NCBI GenBank assembly: GCA_963712565.1
Contig: CAVQIP010000040.1
Coordinates: 62,001 to 126,000, forward strand
Reading direction: 5' to 3'
DNA: 64,000 nt
Origin: VAZQ01 sp963712565
GTDB taxonomy: Bacteria > Pseudomonadota > Alphaproteobacteria > Rhizobiales > Xanthobacteraceae
Shown one piece after another: positions 43,926 to 56,117 of this stretch (position 1 is the stretch's first letter; each line of letters begins with the position of its first letter). Both the position numbers and the translations under genes were made by a program. The notes below the pieces were generated by a model. That model ran no database searches. It was not told where the DNA came from and saw only the letters and a program-made list of their open reading frames with translations.

Positions 43926-45098
43926 ATGCGCGTCAACGATACCCGCAGCTTCGATTTCGGCCTCGGCGAGACCGCCGACATGCTGCGCAACAGCGTGCGC
44001 GATTTTGCCGACGACAAGATTGCGCCGCGCGCCGACGAGATCGACCGCAGCAACACGTTTCCGCGCGACCTCTGGCCGGAGCTGGGCAAGCTGGGCGTGC
44101 ACGGCATCACGGTGGAAGAGGAATGGGGCGGGGCGGGGCTCGGCTATCTCGAGCATTGCGTCGCGATGGAGGAGATCTCGCGCGCCTCGGCCGCGATCGG
44201 GCTGTCCTACGGCGCGCATTCCAATCTCTGCGTCAACCAGATCCGCCGCAACGGCAACGCCGAGCAGAAGCGGCGCTATCTCGGCAAGCTCATCTCCGGC
44301 GAGCACGTGGGCGGGCTTGCCATGTCCGAGCCGGGCGCCGGCTCCGACGTCGTTGCGATGAAGACGCGGGCGGAAAAGAAGGGCGACCGCTACATTCTCA
44401 ACGGCAGCAAGATGTGGATCACCAACGGCCCGCAGGCCGAGACCCTGGTGGTCTACGCCAAGACCGATCCGGCCGCGGGCGCGCGCGGGATCACCGCCTT
44501 TCTGATCGAGAAGGGCTTCAAGGGTTTTTCCACCGCCCAAAAACTCGACAAGCTCGGCATGCGCGGTTCCGATACCTGCGAGCTGGTGTTTCAGGATTGC
44601 GAAGTTCCGGAAGAGAACGTGCTCGGCGGCGTCGGCGACGGGGTCACCATCCTGATGTCCGGCCTCGACTATGAGCGCGTGGTGCTGGCGGCCGGACCGC
44701 TCGGCATCATGCAGGCGTGCATGGACGTGGTGATGCCCTACATCCACGAGCGCCAGCAGTTCGGCCAGCCGATCGGCGAGTTCCAACTGGTGCAGGGCAA
44801 GGTCGCGGACATGTATGTCGGGATGAACGCGTGCAAGGCCTATGTCTATTCGGTCGCGAAGGCCTGCGACCGCGGCGAGACCACGCGCGAAGACGCTGCC
44901 GGCGCCATTCTCTACGCCGCCGAGAACGCCACCAAGGTCGCGCTCGACGCGGTTCAGCTGCTCGGCGGCAACGGCTACATCAACGACTATCCCACCGGGC
45001 GATATCTGCGCGACGCCAAGCTCTACGAGATCGGCGCCGGCACCAGCGAGATCCGGCGCATGCTGATCGGCCGGCAATTGTTCGACAAGACGCGCTGA
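43926..45098 (+). CDS. ivd: Isovaleryl-CoA dehydrogenase
   Basis: 390 residues. Oxidises isovaleryl-CoA to 3-methylcrotonyl-CoA in leucine breakdown, passing electrons to ETF. The catalytic base of this subfamily is at Glu250 (GLDYERVVLAAG). The usual Glu position reads GAGTSEIRR, as in true IVDs. Further match: LSYGAHSNLCVNQI, AMSEPGAGSD and LLGGNGYINDYPTGRYLRDA. The ATG at 43926 is preferred to the GTG 6 bases earlier because SFDFGLGETADMLR is the usual N-terminus. It is first in the ivd-mccB-mccA cluster. Confidence 0.95.
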   Translation: MRVNDTRSFDFGLGETADMLRNSVRDFADDKIAPRADEIDRSNTFPRDLWPELGKLGVHGITVEEEWGGAGLGYLEHCVAMEEISRASAAIGLSYGAHSNLCVNQIRRNGNAEQKRRYLGKLISGEHVGGLAMSEPGAGSDVVAMKTRAEKKGDRYILNGSKMWITNGPQAETLVVYAKTDPAAGARGITAFLIEKGFKGFSTAQKLDKLGMRGSDTCELVFQDCEVPEENVLGGVGDGVTILMSGLDYERVVLAAGPLGIMQACMDVVMPYIHERQQFGQPIGEFQLVQGKVADMYVGMNACKAYVYSVAKACDRGETTREDAAGAILYAAENATKVALDAVQLLGGNGYINDYPTGRYLRDAKLYEIGAGTSEIRRMLIGRQLFDKTR

Positions 45099-45141
45099 GC
45101 CAACTCATGACGAAGGTTGCATCAAAGGTGCCGCGGACTCG

Positions 45142-45292
45142 GTGCGCTCCCCCTCCCCGCTTGCGGGGAGAGGGTGGGGGAGAGGGGAACTCACCACTCC
45201 GGTGCTTGGACAGTCCCCCTCACCCGGCTCACCGCCTTCGCTACGCTTCGGCGCTTCGCCGACCTCTCCCCGCGAGCGGGGAGAGGTGGAGC
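45142..45292. repeat. Dispersed CCCCTCCCCGC-type repeat between ivd and mccB
   Basis: Two mutually inverted halves rich in CCCTCCCCGC and GCGGGGAGAGG (CCGCTTGCGGGGAGAGGG near the start, CTCTCCCCGCGAGCGGGGAG at the end), with short palindromic motifs between. It fills almost all of the gap in the leucine operon. It supplies no ribosome site but ends just before the mccB ATG. Confidence 0.65.
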
Positions 45293-45300
45293 CCGCCGCG

Positions 45301-48914
<3,614 letters not shown>

Positions 48915-48929
48915 TCAGTGTATGCGACT

Positions 48930-49001
48930 GTCGTTCCCGCGCAGGCGGGGACCCATATTCCAGAATGGGTAGTTATGGGTCCCCGCTTTCGCGGGGACGA
49001 C
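48930..49001. repeat. Dispersed double-palindrome repeat, second copy
   Basis: Begins GTCGTTCCCGCG, middle GCGGGGACCCATATTCCAGA, end GGGTCCCCGCTTTCGCGGGG then ACGAC. Nearly identical in layout to 38424-38495. It separates mccA from the next hydroxylase gene and could stop transcription from the leucine operon. Confidence 0.75.
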
Positions 49002-49043
49002 ACCGACAATTGATGGTCAGTAACTCCACTTATAAGTAGTCAC

Positions 49044-50648
49044 ATGGATACCCAGGTTCTCATCGTCGGAGCGGGTCCCACCGGCCTGACGCTCGCTATC
49101 GATCTCGGGCGGCGGGGCGTGCGCTGCATGGTGATCGAGCAGAAGCAAGCGCCCCAGTTCCTCCCGAAGATGGAGCGCTGCAACGCCCGCACCATGGAGA
49201 TTTACCGGCGCATGGGCATCGCGGACAAGGTTCGCGCCGTGGGACTCCCGGCGCATTGCCCCATGGACATCTTCATCGTGCTGTCGCTGGTCGAACCGCC
49301 GCTGGTGCATCACGTGCATCCCTCGGTCGCCGAGGCCAAGGCGATGATCGCGAAATCCACGGACGGCACGGAGCCGCTCGAGCCCTATCAGCTGATCTCG
49401 CAATACACGCTCGAGCCGCTGTTGAAATCGATCGCGGAAACGCTGCCGAGCGTCACCGTCCGCTACGGCTGCGAGCTCATGTCGTTCGAGCAGGATGAGG
49501 TTTCGGTCACGGCGCAGGTCAGGACCGGCGATCGCTCGTCCAGCCTGCGCGCCGCCTACATGGTCGGCTGCGATGGCGGCGGCAGTCTCGTGCGCCGGCA
49601 ACTCGGCATCAAGCTCGACGGCGAGGCCAACATCCAGCAGCTGCGGCAGGCGCTCTACCACTGCGAGGATCTCTACGAGCGCATCCCGATCGGCAAGGGA
49701 CGGCATTACCACGTCGCCGATGCCGAAGGCAGCTTCCTGATCGTGCAGGATTCGACCCGGCATTTCACGCTGCATTCCGTGGTCGAGACCGACGCGGACA
49801 TGGCGCGTATGTTCGAGCGCGTGGTGGCGATGCCGGTCAAGTACGAGATGCTCTATGTCGGGCAATGGAAGATGAACCTGCTGCTCGCCGACCGCTACGG
49901 CGAGGGCCGGGTTTTCCTCGCCGGTGACGCCGTGCACCTCGTCATTCCGACGGGAGGGCTCGGCATGAATACCGGCGTCGGCGACGCCATCGATCTGTCG
50001 TGGAAGCTCGCGGCGACGCTCGCGGGGTGGGGCGGACCCAATCTGCTCGCCGCCTACGAGGTCGAGCGGCGGCAGGTTGGCGCACGCAACGTCGCGGCTT
50101 CCGGCTTTGCCGCGGAGGGGCGCCGGAGGTGGCGCAAGCTTTACCGGCCGGAAATCCGCGAGCAGACGCCGGCGGGCGCCGCGATGCGCGCGGAGCTTGC
50201 GCGCGTCGCCGACGCCGAGCAGCGCAAGGCGAGCGAGATGATCGGCGCTGAGCTGGGCTACCGCTATGTGGGCTCGCCGCTGATCGCGGCGGAGCCGGGT
50301 GAAGGCCCCGAGCACAATTTCATGGCCTATGTGCCGAGCACCTGGCCGGGAGCGCGGCTGCCGCATGTGTGGTTGCGTGACGGCAGCGCGATGCAGGACC
50401 GCATCGGCTACGGCTATGGCTACGCCCTGCTGCGCCTGGGCGGCACCCAAGCCGACACGACGGCCTTGCAAGCGGCGTTTGCGGACCTCGGCGCACCATT
50501 GCAGGTGCTCGATATTCCGGATGCGGCGCCGCGCGACGTCTACGGCCACGATCTCCTGCTGCTGCGGCCGGACATGCACGTGGTCTGGCGCGGCAACGAG
50601 GCCCCCCGCGAGCCGGAAAAATTGGCGGCGCTGGCGACCGGGCACTGA
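49044..50648 (+). CDS. FAD-dependent aromatic hydroxylase (MhpA/phenol hydroxylase-like)
   Basis: 534 residues. FAD site VLIVGAGPTGLTLAIDLG; DG motif region YMVGCDGGGSLVRRQLGI; second FAD motif VFLAGDAVHLVIPTGGLGMN. The C-terminal 140 residues form the thioredoxin-like domain of the large single-component phenol hydroxylase subfamily. Substrates in this group are phenylpropionates, resorcinols or polyketides. It uses NAD(P)H directly. A run TTATAAGTAGTCAC precedes the ATG. It is alone in its transcription direction, next to convergent SDR genes. Confidence 0.88.
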   Translation: MDTQVLIVGAGPTGLTLAIDLGRRGVRCMVIEQKQAPQFLPKMERCNARTMEIYRRMGIADKVRAVGLPAHCPMDIFIVLSLVEPPLVHHVHPSVAEAKAMIAKSTDGTEPLEPYQLISQYTLEPLLKSIAETLPSVTVRYGCELMSFEQDEVSVTAQVRTGDRSSSLRAAYMVGCDGGGSLVRRQLGIKLDGEANIQQLRQALYHCEDLYERIPIGKGRHYHVADAEGSFLIVQDSTRHFTLHSVVETDADMARMFERVVAMPVKYEMLYVGQWKMNLLLADRYGEGRVFLAGDAVHLVIPTGGLGMNTGVGDAIDLSWKLAATLAGWGGPNLLAAYEVERRQVGARNVAASGFAAEGRRRWRKLYRPEIREQTPAGAAMRAELARVADAEQRKASEMIGAELGYRYVGSPLIAAEPGEGPEHNFMAYVPSTWPGARLPHVWLRDGSAMQDRIGYGYGYALLRLGGTQADTTALQAAFADLGAPLQVLDIPDAAPRDVYGHDLLLLRPDMHVVWRGNEAPREPEKLAALATGH

Positions 50649-50750
50649 ATAAAGTGCGCGCGTGTCCTTCGAGTTGACAGCGGTTCCGCCCACTCGGTCC
50701 GCTCCCGCCCCGCATCTGCGGCGCGGGTGTTCCTTCGGCGAACTCAAGCG

Positions 50751-51548
50751 CTATTTCGCGGTCGCGCCGCCGTCGATCGGGATGACCGTGCCGGTGATGA
50801 AGCTGCCGGCCGGCGAAGCCAGCAGCAGCGCCAATCCCTTGATCTCGTCGGGATGGCCGAGGCGCCCCAGCGGCACCGGGCCGGTGAATTTCTTGACCAC
50901 ATCGGGATCACGATGGAGGCGTCCGCCCGCGATATTGGTCAGGAACGGACCGGGAGCGATGGCATTGACCCGCACGTTGTAGGCGGCGAGATCGACGGCG
51001 GCTTGGCGGACGATATTGGCGACGGCGGCCTTGCCCGCGACGTACCCATAGCCGACGAGCGGCTCCGCGCGCATGCCGGCGATCGAGGTGGTGACCACGA
51101 TGCTGCCGCTGCGTTGCCGCTTCATGTGGGCGGCGGCAAACCGGATGGTCATGAACGTCGCCGTCAGATTCAAATCGATGGCGCGCCGGAACAACGTGAG
51201 ATCCGTGGCGTCGATGGTGCCTTCGGGCGCCAATTCGAAACCCGGCCCGGCGCTGATCCCGGCATTGGCGAACACCGCGTCGAGGCGGCCGTGCTGCTTG
51301 GCGGTACGGTCGATCGCGCCCTGCAGCGTCCCGGTGTCGGCGATGTCCACGACGGCTTGCTCGACCACGCATCCCGCGGACCGAAGGCGCGACGACGCTT
51401 TCTCGAGCCCGGCGGAATCGACGTCGGCGAGCACGACGCGCGCGCCGTTCTCGGCCATCACTTCGGCAAAGGCGAGACCGAGGCCGCTCGCCGCGCCGGT
51501 GACGAACGCGACGTGGCCGGTGACATTGAACAGGTCCTGCTGCTTCAC
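50751..51548 (-). CDS. Short-chain dehydrogenase/reductase
   Basis: 265 residues starting at GTG 51548, with an AAGGAG site six bases upstream; no ATG serves as well. NAD(P) motif TGAASGLG (residues 17-24), Asp of LADVDSAGLEK, FANAGISAG, catalytic Ser in TTSIAGM and YGYVAGK for Tyr and Lys. The Asp at the end of the second strand suggests NAD preference. The C-terminus ITGTVIPIDGGATAK is normal. The frame that runs on to 52775 is chance. Followed by a convergent FMO gene. Confidence 0.9.
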   Translation of the reverse strand: MKQQDLFNVTGHVAFVTGAASGLGLAFAEVMAENGARVVLADVDSAGLEKASSRLRSAGCVVEQAVVDIADTGTLQGAIDRTAKQHGRLDAVFANAGISAGPGFELAPEGTIDATDLTLFRRAIDLNLTATFMTIRFAAAHMKRQRSGSIVVTTSIAGMRAEPLVGYGYVAGKAAVANIVRQAAVDLAAYNVRVNAIAPGPFLTNIAGGRLHRDPDVVKKFTGPVPLGRLGHPDEIKGLALLLASPAGSFITGTVIPIDGGATAK

Positions 51549-51588
51549 CTCTGCTCCTTGTCCGTTGTCATGCCAGGATTCCCCGCTG

Positions 51589-51652
51589 TCGTTGTCACGA
51601 AAGCGGAACCCCGCGGCCTTGGAATATGGGTCCCCGCTTGCGTGGGGACGAC
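51589..51652. repeat. Dispersed palindromic repeat, degenerate third copy
   Basis: Contains GTCGTTGTCACGAAAGCGG and CTTGGAATATGGGTCCCCGCTTGCGTGGGGACGAC. The second half matches the 38424 and 48930 elements, while the first half has drifted. It lies between two SDR genes that read the same way. Confidence 0.6.
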
Positions 51653-51682
51653 AAGACGAAGACTGCTCGGTTGGATTGAGCG

Positions 51683-52528
51683 TTACTTGATCCTGCGTTC
51701 CGCCTCCCACCGCTCGCACTCGGAATAGCCATCCAGGATGCGTTGATGGCGCTGTTCGAGCCAGGCCTTGGTTTCCATATGGGTGAAGACGAAGAATTCC
51801 CGCTCCCGGATGGCGCGCACCACCCGCTCGCCGACGGTATCGGGATCGAGCCCGTTCTTGAGCTGCTGGTGGAGCGGATCGTCGACCGGCGGCGCGAAGG
51901 GACCGCCGAAGCGCGCGGGCCGATTTTCTCCCGACCGGTAGATCTGCGTGTTCACCGCCGCCGGCGCGAGCACCGACACGCCGACGGGCGTTCCCGCCAG
52001 ATCCTGCGCGAGCGATTCCGACAGCGCCACCACCGCATATTTCGTGGCCGCATAGGCACCGCTGCGGCGGCCGGGCCGCACCTGGAAGCCGGCGATCGAA
52101 GCGGTATTGACGACATGGCCCTCGTCGCCATGGGACCGGATCAGCGGCAGGAATATCTGAGTGCCGTGGATCACGCCGTAGAGATTGACGCCGACGATCC
52201 AGTCCCACTCCCGCGGGGCGAGTTCCGCGACCGACTTGCCGTGCATGGTGACGCCGGCGTTGTTGCAGACGACATGGACGGCGCCGAAAGCCTTTTGCGC
52301 CTCGCGGGCGGCGTGCTCGACCGCGGCGCGGTCGGACACGTCGGTCACCACCGCAATCGCGCGGCCGCCCAACGCGCGCACTTCGGCGAGCGCGGCGTCG
52401 AGGCGGTCGCCGCGAATGTCGCAGAGGACGACCGCCATGCCCTGGCGTGCAAAGGTGCGCGCCAGGCCCAGCCCGATGCCGGAGGCCGCACCGGTCACCA
52501 CGGCGGTTCGTCCCTCGAGCTGGCGCAT
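51683..52528 (-). CDS. Short-chain dehydrogenase/reductase (second)
   Basis: 281 residues. TGAASGIG (residues 12-19), CDIRGDRLD, CNNAGVTMHG, NTASIAGFQV and YAATKYAVV. Slightly longer than usual, with a C-terminal extension (ETKAWLEQRHQRILDGYSEC) typical of the SDR group near fabG-like or polyketide reductases. The substrate is not predictable. It is separated from the previous SDR by a repeat and starts 12 bases after a short AT-poor leader. Confidence 0.9.
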   Translation of the reverse strand: MRQLEGRTAVVTGAASGIGLGLARTFARQGMAVVLCDIRGDRLDAALAEVRALGGRAIAVVTDVSDRAAVEHAAREAQKAFGAVHVVCNNAGVTMHGKSVAELAPREWDWIVGVNLYGVIHGTQIFLPLIRSHGDEGHVVNTASIAGFQVRPGRRSGAYAATKYAVVALSESLAQDLAGTPVGVSVLAPAAVNTQIYRSGENRPARFGGPFAPPVDDPLHQQLKNGLDPDTVGERVVRAIREREFFVFTHMETKAWLEQRHQRILDGYSECERWEAERRIK

Positions 52529-52734
52529 CGATCAAGCTCGCGCTGATTGGCGGTTTCCGCCGCGTCGTCACGCTATCACAAGGCCAGCCGGCAGGAAGCA
52601 GCGCGATGCCTGCCCGCTGCCCACCTTGCGGTACCGGTGCGGTGCGTGGGCAGTCACGCCGGATGCCCATCGATTGCATAGGGAACGCGGGATGCCGTAT
52701 CAATGAACGATCCAGTCGAGAGCAGGAGGATGCA

Positions 52735-53172
52735 TTGGCCGCGATTCCGAAAGTTCTGCACGAGCACATCAACACGGCCTATCCGGCGCATGTCTGCCTG
52801 GTCGGGACCGCCTTGCCGAGCGGATACGCACAGATCACCCCGCGCGGCAGCACCATGGTCTATGACGACGAGCATTTCGCGCTATGGGAGCGGGGCAAAG
52901 GATCGACCAATGCCAATCTCGCCGACGGCACCAAGGTCACCATCTATTTCCGCAAGCCGCCACTGCGGGAAGCCGGGCTGCTGCCGCGCGGCGGCATCGC
53001 GCGTTTCTACGGCACCGCGAAAATCTACAAATCGGGTCCGATCTACGAGGAAATCTGGAAGCGTCTGATCGAGCCCGAGAAGAAGAGCGATCCGGACAAG
53101 AAAGGTTTTGGGGTCCTCATCAAGGTGGAGCGGGCGGAGGACCTGGGCGGCGCCCCGCTGACGCTCGCATGA
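52735..53172 (+). CDS. Pyridoxamine 5'-phosphate oxidase-like flavoprotein, TTG start
   Basis: 145 residues. The start is TTG 52735, six bases after a perfect AGGAGG; no better ATG exists, and the frame upstream is a chance extension. The split-barrel FMN-binding fold shows IPKVLHEHINTAYPAHVCLV, ALPSGYAQITPRGSTMVYDD and GKGSTNANLADGTKVTIYFRK. Such proteins are often unassigned PNPOx-like or F420-like binders. It reads the opposite way to the neighbouring SDR and oxidoreductase genes. Confidence 0.8.
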   Translation: MAAIPKVLHEHINTAYPAHVCLVGTALPSGYAQITPRGSTMVYDDEHFALWERGKGSTNANLADGTKVTIYFRKPPLREAGLLPRGGIARFYGTAKIYKSGPIYEEIWKRLIEPEKKSDPDKKGFGVLIKVERAEDLGGAPLTLA

Positions 53173-53183
53173 GCTGATCACGG

Positions 53184-53290
53184 CGGCTCTGTGGGCGAGG
53201 GCTGGGGAGGGGTCGTTGCCAGCGATGCGTCAGCGAACTTCGACCCCGCTACCCCTCCCGCACGCAAGGGGGAGGGCAGCGCACCGAGTT
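53184..53290. repeat. GC-rich dispersed repeat
   Basis: Contains GGGCGAGGGCTGGGGAGGGG and, at the other end, CCCCTCCCGCACGCAAGGGGGAGGG, of the same kind as at 45142. It fills the gap between the PNPOx-like gene and the convergent oxidoreductase stop. Confidence 0.5.
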
Positions 53291-53321
53291 CGCGGCACAT
53301 CAGGCCGCAGCGAAATCGTTT

Positions 53322-54299
53322 TCACACCACCAGCACGATCGACCCCGTGGTCTTGCGCGCTTCCATGTCGGCGTGCGCGCGCGGCGCGTCTTGCAACGGA
53401 TAGGTCCTGCTGATCTCGATCCTGATCTTGCCGCTCAAGACCATCGCGAACAGATCATTCGCCGCGGCGAGCAATTCGGGGCGGGTGACGGTGTAGTTGG
53501 AGACGCTCGGATGGGTCAGGTAGATCGAGCCGAGCGCGCCCAGCCGCCGCGGCGGCACGGGATCGGGATCGCCCGAGGCTTCGCCGAAGGATGCCATCAC
53601 ACCGCGCCGGCGAAGACATTTGAGCGATCCCTCGAACGTCGCCTTGCCGACCGAATCGTAGACCACCGGCACGCCTTCCCCGCCGGTGATCTCGCGCACG
53701 CGTTCGGCAAAGTCGTCCCGCGTATAGACGATGGCATGATCGCATCCGTGCGCGCGCGCGACCGCGGCCTTGTCGTCGCTGCTGACGGTGCCGATCACGG
53801 TCGCGCCGAGATGCTTCGCCCATTGGCACATGATCAGCCCGACCCCGCCGGCGGCGGCGTGGATCAGGATCGTGTCGCCGGCCCGCACCTTGTAGGTTTC
53901 CTTCAGCAGCGAGCGCGCCGTCATGCCGCGGATCATCATCGACGCGGCCGTGCGCGCGTCGATGCCGGCCGGCAAGGCGATGAGGCGCGCGGCCGGCACG
54001 ATGCGCAACTCGGCGTAGGAGCCCTCCGGCATGCCGGCATAGACGACGCGGTCGCCGACCAAAAATCCGTTCACGTCGGCTCCAACCGCATCGATCACGC
54101 CTGCGCTTTCGAGCCCGATGCCGGACGGGAGCGATCTGACCGCATGCACGCCGCGCCGCATCAGCACGTCGCGATAGTTGACAGCGACCGCCTGGTTGCG
54201 GATGCGCACCTCGCCCGGGCCGGGCGCCCCCACCTCTACCTCCCCGAAGCGCAGCACCTCGGGGCCGCCGTGTCGATCGAAGCGAAACGCCTTGCTCAT
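53322..54299 (-). CDS. Zinc-independent quinone oxidoreductase (MDR family)
   Basis: 325 residues. RNQAVAVNYRDVLMRRGV, GIGLESAGVIDAVG, AAGGVGLIMCQWAKHLGATV in the NADP domain and the C-terminal segment TYPLQDAPRAHADMEARKTT mark it as NADPH:quinone oxidoreductase (QOR-type). It lacks the Cys-rich zinc loop of ADH. It reduces quinones or enones. Its start overlaps the next upstream gene's stop by 4 bases (54296-54299). Confidence 0.9.
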   Translation of the reverse strand: MSKAFRFDRHGGPEVLRFGEVEVGAPGPGEVRIRNQAVAVNYRDVLMRRGVHAVRSLPSGIGLESAGVIDAVGADVNGFLVGDRVVYAGMPEGSYAELRIVPAARLIALPAGIDARTAASMMIRGMTARSLLKETYKVRAGDTILIHAAAGGVGLIMCQWAKHLGATVIGTVSSDDKAAVARAHGCDHAIVYTRDDFAERVREITGGEGVPVVYDSVGKATFEGSLKCLRRRGVMASFGEASGDPDPVPPRRLGALGSIYLTHPSVSNYTVTRPELLAAANDLFAMVLSGKIRIEISRTYPLQDAPRAHADMEARKTTGSIVLVV

Positions 54300-55381
54300 G
54301 CCGTCAGCTCTTTCGACAGGCGCTCCATCATGTCAGCGAGATCGTCGAGCGCATTGAAGCGCGGCTGCGCTGCGATGTGCGGCGACAGGATCACGTTGTC
54401 GAAGCCCAAGAGCTCGTCGTCGTCGCGGCCGGGCACCTCGTATGGCGGATCGAGTGCGAAGCCGCCGAGCCGACCCGATTTCAACGCGTCGAGCAACGCC
54501 GCGCGATCCACCACTTCGGCGCGTGAAATATTGACGACGCACGCCCCCGGCTTCATCCGGGTAAATTCGGCGCGGCCGACGAAGGAACGCGTCGCCGCTC
54601 CGCCTGGCAGTTGCGGCAGGATCCAGTCGCTCTCGGCGAGCAGCCGTTCGAGCGGCACATAGCTTGCCTTGAGCTCGCGCTCCTCCGCCTCGGCGAGCCG
54701 CGTGCGCTGGCAATAGAGGATGCGCATGCCGAACGCCGCCGCCCGGACGGCGACCTCGCGGCCGATCTCGCCGAGCCCGATGATGCCGATGGTCGCTGCA
54801 TTGAGCGTACGCAGCCCGGAGATGCGCGGCCAGTTGGAGTTCGGCGTGTGACGGCGGTCGAATGGCTTGTAGGCGTAGCCGACCTCGGCCAGCCGCTGGG
54901 CGCTGATGCGGCCGGCGAGGCGATGGAGTTTTTTGGCCAGCATCAGCATCAGCGCAATCGCGTGCTCGGCGCAGGCGATGTTGGCGCGCCGACGGATGGT
55001 CAGCACCTTGACGCCTTTGGCGGCGCAGGCGGCGGTGTCGATATTGCGCGGGACGGCGCCGTATTTCTGCACGACGCGCAGTTCGCCGCCGACCGCGAGC
55101 TCCTCCGCCCCCACCGCGAGCGATTCGACCACCAGCGCGCGACTGCCGGGCAGGGCTGCGCGCATGTCCTCCCGCGTCTCGACCAGACGCACCGTGCTGG
55201 GAAACAGTCCCCCCACGCGCGCGCGCAGGCGCTCGCAGTAGCCCGTGAAATCGGGCTCGTCGTGGGCGAAGAAATCGGCATAAGCGGCATAGCGCTCGGC
55301 GGACGTGCTGGGATCGAGCACGACACCGACGACGCGCAGGAAGCGGTCGTCTTCGACCACCAGGACGCTCTCTGCCGGCAC
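54296..55381 (-). CDS. D-isomer-specific 2-hydroxyacid dehydrogenase
   Basis: 361 residues. NAD domain ATIGIIGLGEIGREVAVRA, active-site Arg in VVNISRAEVVDRAALLDAL and His in VILSPHIAAQPRF. The acidic partner is in the segment FALDPPYEVPG. The N-terminal substrate domain is longer than in lactate-type enzymes. It reduces or oxidises a 2-keto/2-hydroxy acid. Coupled to the quinone oxidoreductase by overlap. The substrate is unknown. Confidence 0.9.
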   Translation of the reverse strand: MPAESVLVVEDDRFLRVVGVVLDPSTSAERYAAYADFFAHDEPDFTGYCERLRARVGGLFPSTVRLVETREDMRAALPGSRALVVESLAVGAEELAVGGELRVVQKYGAVPRNIDTAACAAKGVKVLTIRRRANIACAEHAIALMLMLAKKLHRLAGRISAQRLAEVGYAYKPFDRRHTPNSNWPRISGLRTLNAATIGIIGLGEIGREVAVRAAAFGMRILYCQRTRLAEAEERELKASYVPLERLLAESDWILPQLPGGAATRSFVGRAEFTRMKPGACVVNISRAEVVDRAALLDALKSGRLGGFALDPPYEVPGRDDDELLGFDNVILSPHIAAQPRFNALDDLADMMERLSKELTA

Positions 55382-55402
55382 GCGGGGAAGCTCCGGGATA
55401 GC

Positions 55403-55939
55403 TCAGGACGCGACCGGCTCAAGGTCGAGCTCGAGCGCCTGCAGCACGCGCGCGTTCATATTGTAGGTGCCGATGAGCACGGTCAATTCCACGATCGCCC
55501 GCGCATCGAAATGGCGCTCGACCTCGGTGAACACGGCGTCCGGCACGGTGATGTCGCGGGTCATGGTATCGGCATAGGCGAGCGCGGCACGCTCGCTCGC
55601 GCTGAAGAATTTCGTGGCGCGCCAGTCGGCGAGCGCATCGCATTCCGCCAGCGAAATGCCGTCCGCGAGCGCCAACGATGGCACGTGTTGGCGCAACACG
55701 TATTGCGATCCGGTGAGGTGGCCCATGCGGATGATGATGATCTCGCGCAGGCGGCCGTCCAGCGTGGTCTTCCATCGCACGGTGTTGGAATGATTGAACC
55801 AGCTCTCGGCGAGCGGGGGACTGTTGAGCAGCATGCGATAGATGTTGATCAGCTTGCCGCGCCGGCCGGAGCGGAATTTCTCGATCATGTCCGCGAATTC
55901 AGGATGGTCTTGCTCTTGGATCAGAGGAACGCGCGCCAT
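55403..55939 (-). CDS. Carboxymuconolactone decarboxylase/AhpD-like family protein
   Basis: 178 residues from ATG 55939 (AGGA site). Starts MARVPLIQEQDHPEFADMIE, and the core helix pair reads REIIIIRMGHLTGSQYVLRQHVP with LADWRATKFFSASERAALAY. The AhpD-type CxxC is absent, so it is not a peroxidase of that kind. Such proteins accompany ring-fission lactone pathways. It lies 21 bases upstream of the 2-hydroxyacid dehydrogenase. A truncated copy of its first codons is found 174 bases upstream. Confidence 0.85.
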   Translation of the reverse strand: MARVPLIQEQDHPEFADMIEKFRSGRRGKLINIYRMLLNSPPLAESWFNHSNTVRWKTTLDGRLREIIIIRMGHLTGSQYVLRQHVPSLALADGISLAECDALADWRATKFFSASERAALAYADTMTRDITVPDAVFTEVERHFDARAIVELTVLIGTYNMNARVLQALELDLEPVAS

Positions 55940-55979
55940 GGATGTCCTGCTATCGGTGGCGAGGGAACGACCGGAGCCT

Positions 55980-56087
55980 GGTAGGGTGGGCAAAGGCGCG
56001 TTATTCGGTCTTCACGCGTGGGCAAAATCGTACGCGCCCTGTGCCCACGCGGCTACGGAGACGGCTGGCGATTTTGCCCACCCTACC
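55980..56087. repeat. MITE-like nested inverted repeat (about 108 bases)
   Basis: Terminal arms GGTAGGGTGGGCAAA and TTTGCCCACCCTACC are perfect inverted copies. Internal arms TGGGCAAAATCG and CGATTTTGCCCA repeat the motif. No protein is encoded. Similar GGTAGGGTGGGCAAAG palindromes are familiar as dispersed elements. It interrupts a second copy of the adjacent CMD gene's start. Confidence 0.75.
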
Positions 56088-56113
56088 TCTGGGATCAGGA
56101 GAACGCGAGCCAT
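56088..56113 (-). pseudogene. Remnant 5' end of a second CMD-family gene
   Basis: ATG 56113 opens MARVLLIPEV, a near match to MARVPLIQEQ at the start of the intact CMD gene. The two stretches share about 20 of 24 bases. The frame then runs into the repeat and stops soon after. Likely a duplicated gene start cut by the repeat. Confidence 0.6.
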
Positions 56114-56117
56114 CACG

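Noticed and set aside
42532..44361. 609-residue rightward frame spanning the FAD hydroxylase and ivd
   Set aside because: Crosses a divergent promoter region and lacks any family signature.
49017..50747. 576-residue leftward frame opposite the MhpA-like hydroxylase
   Set aside because: Antisense shadow of a complete flavoprotein.
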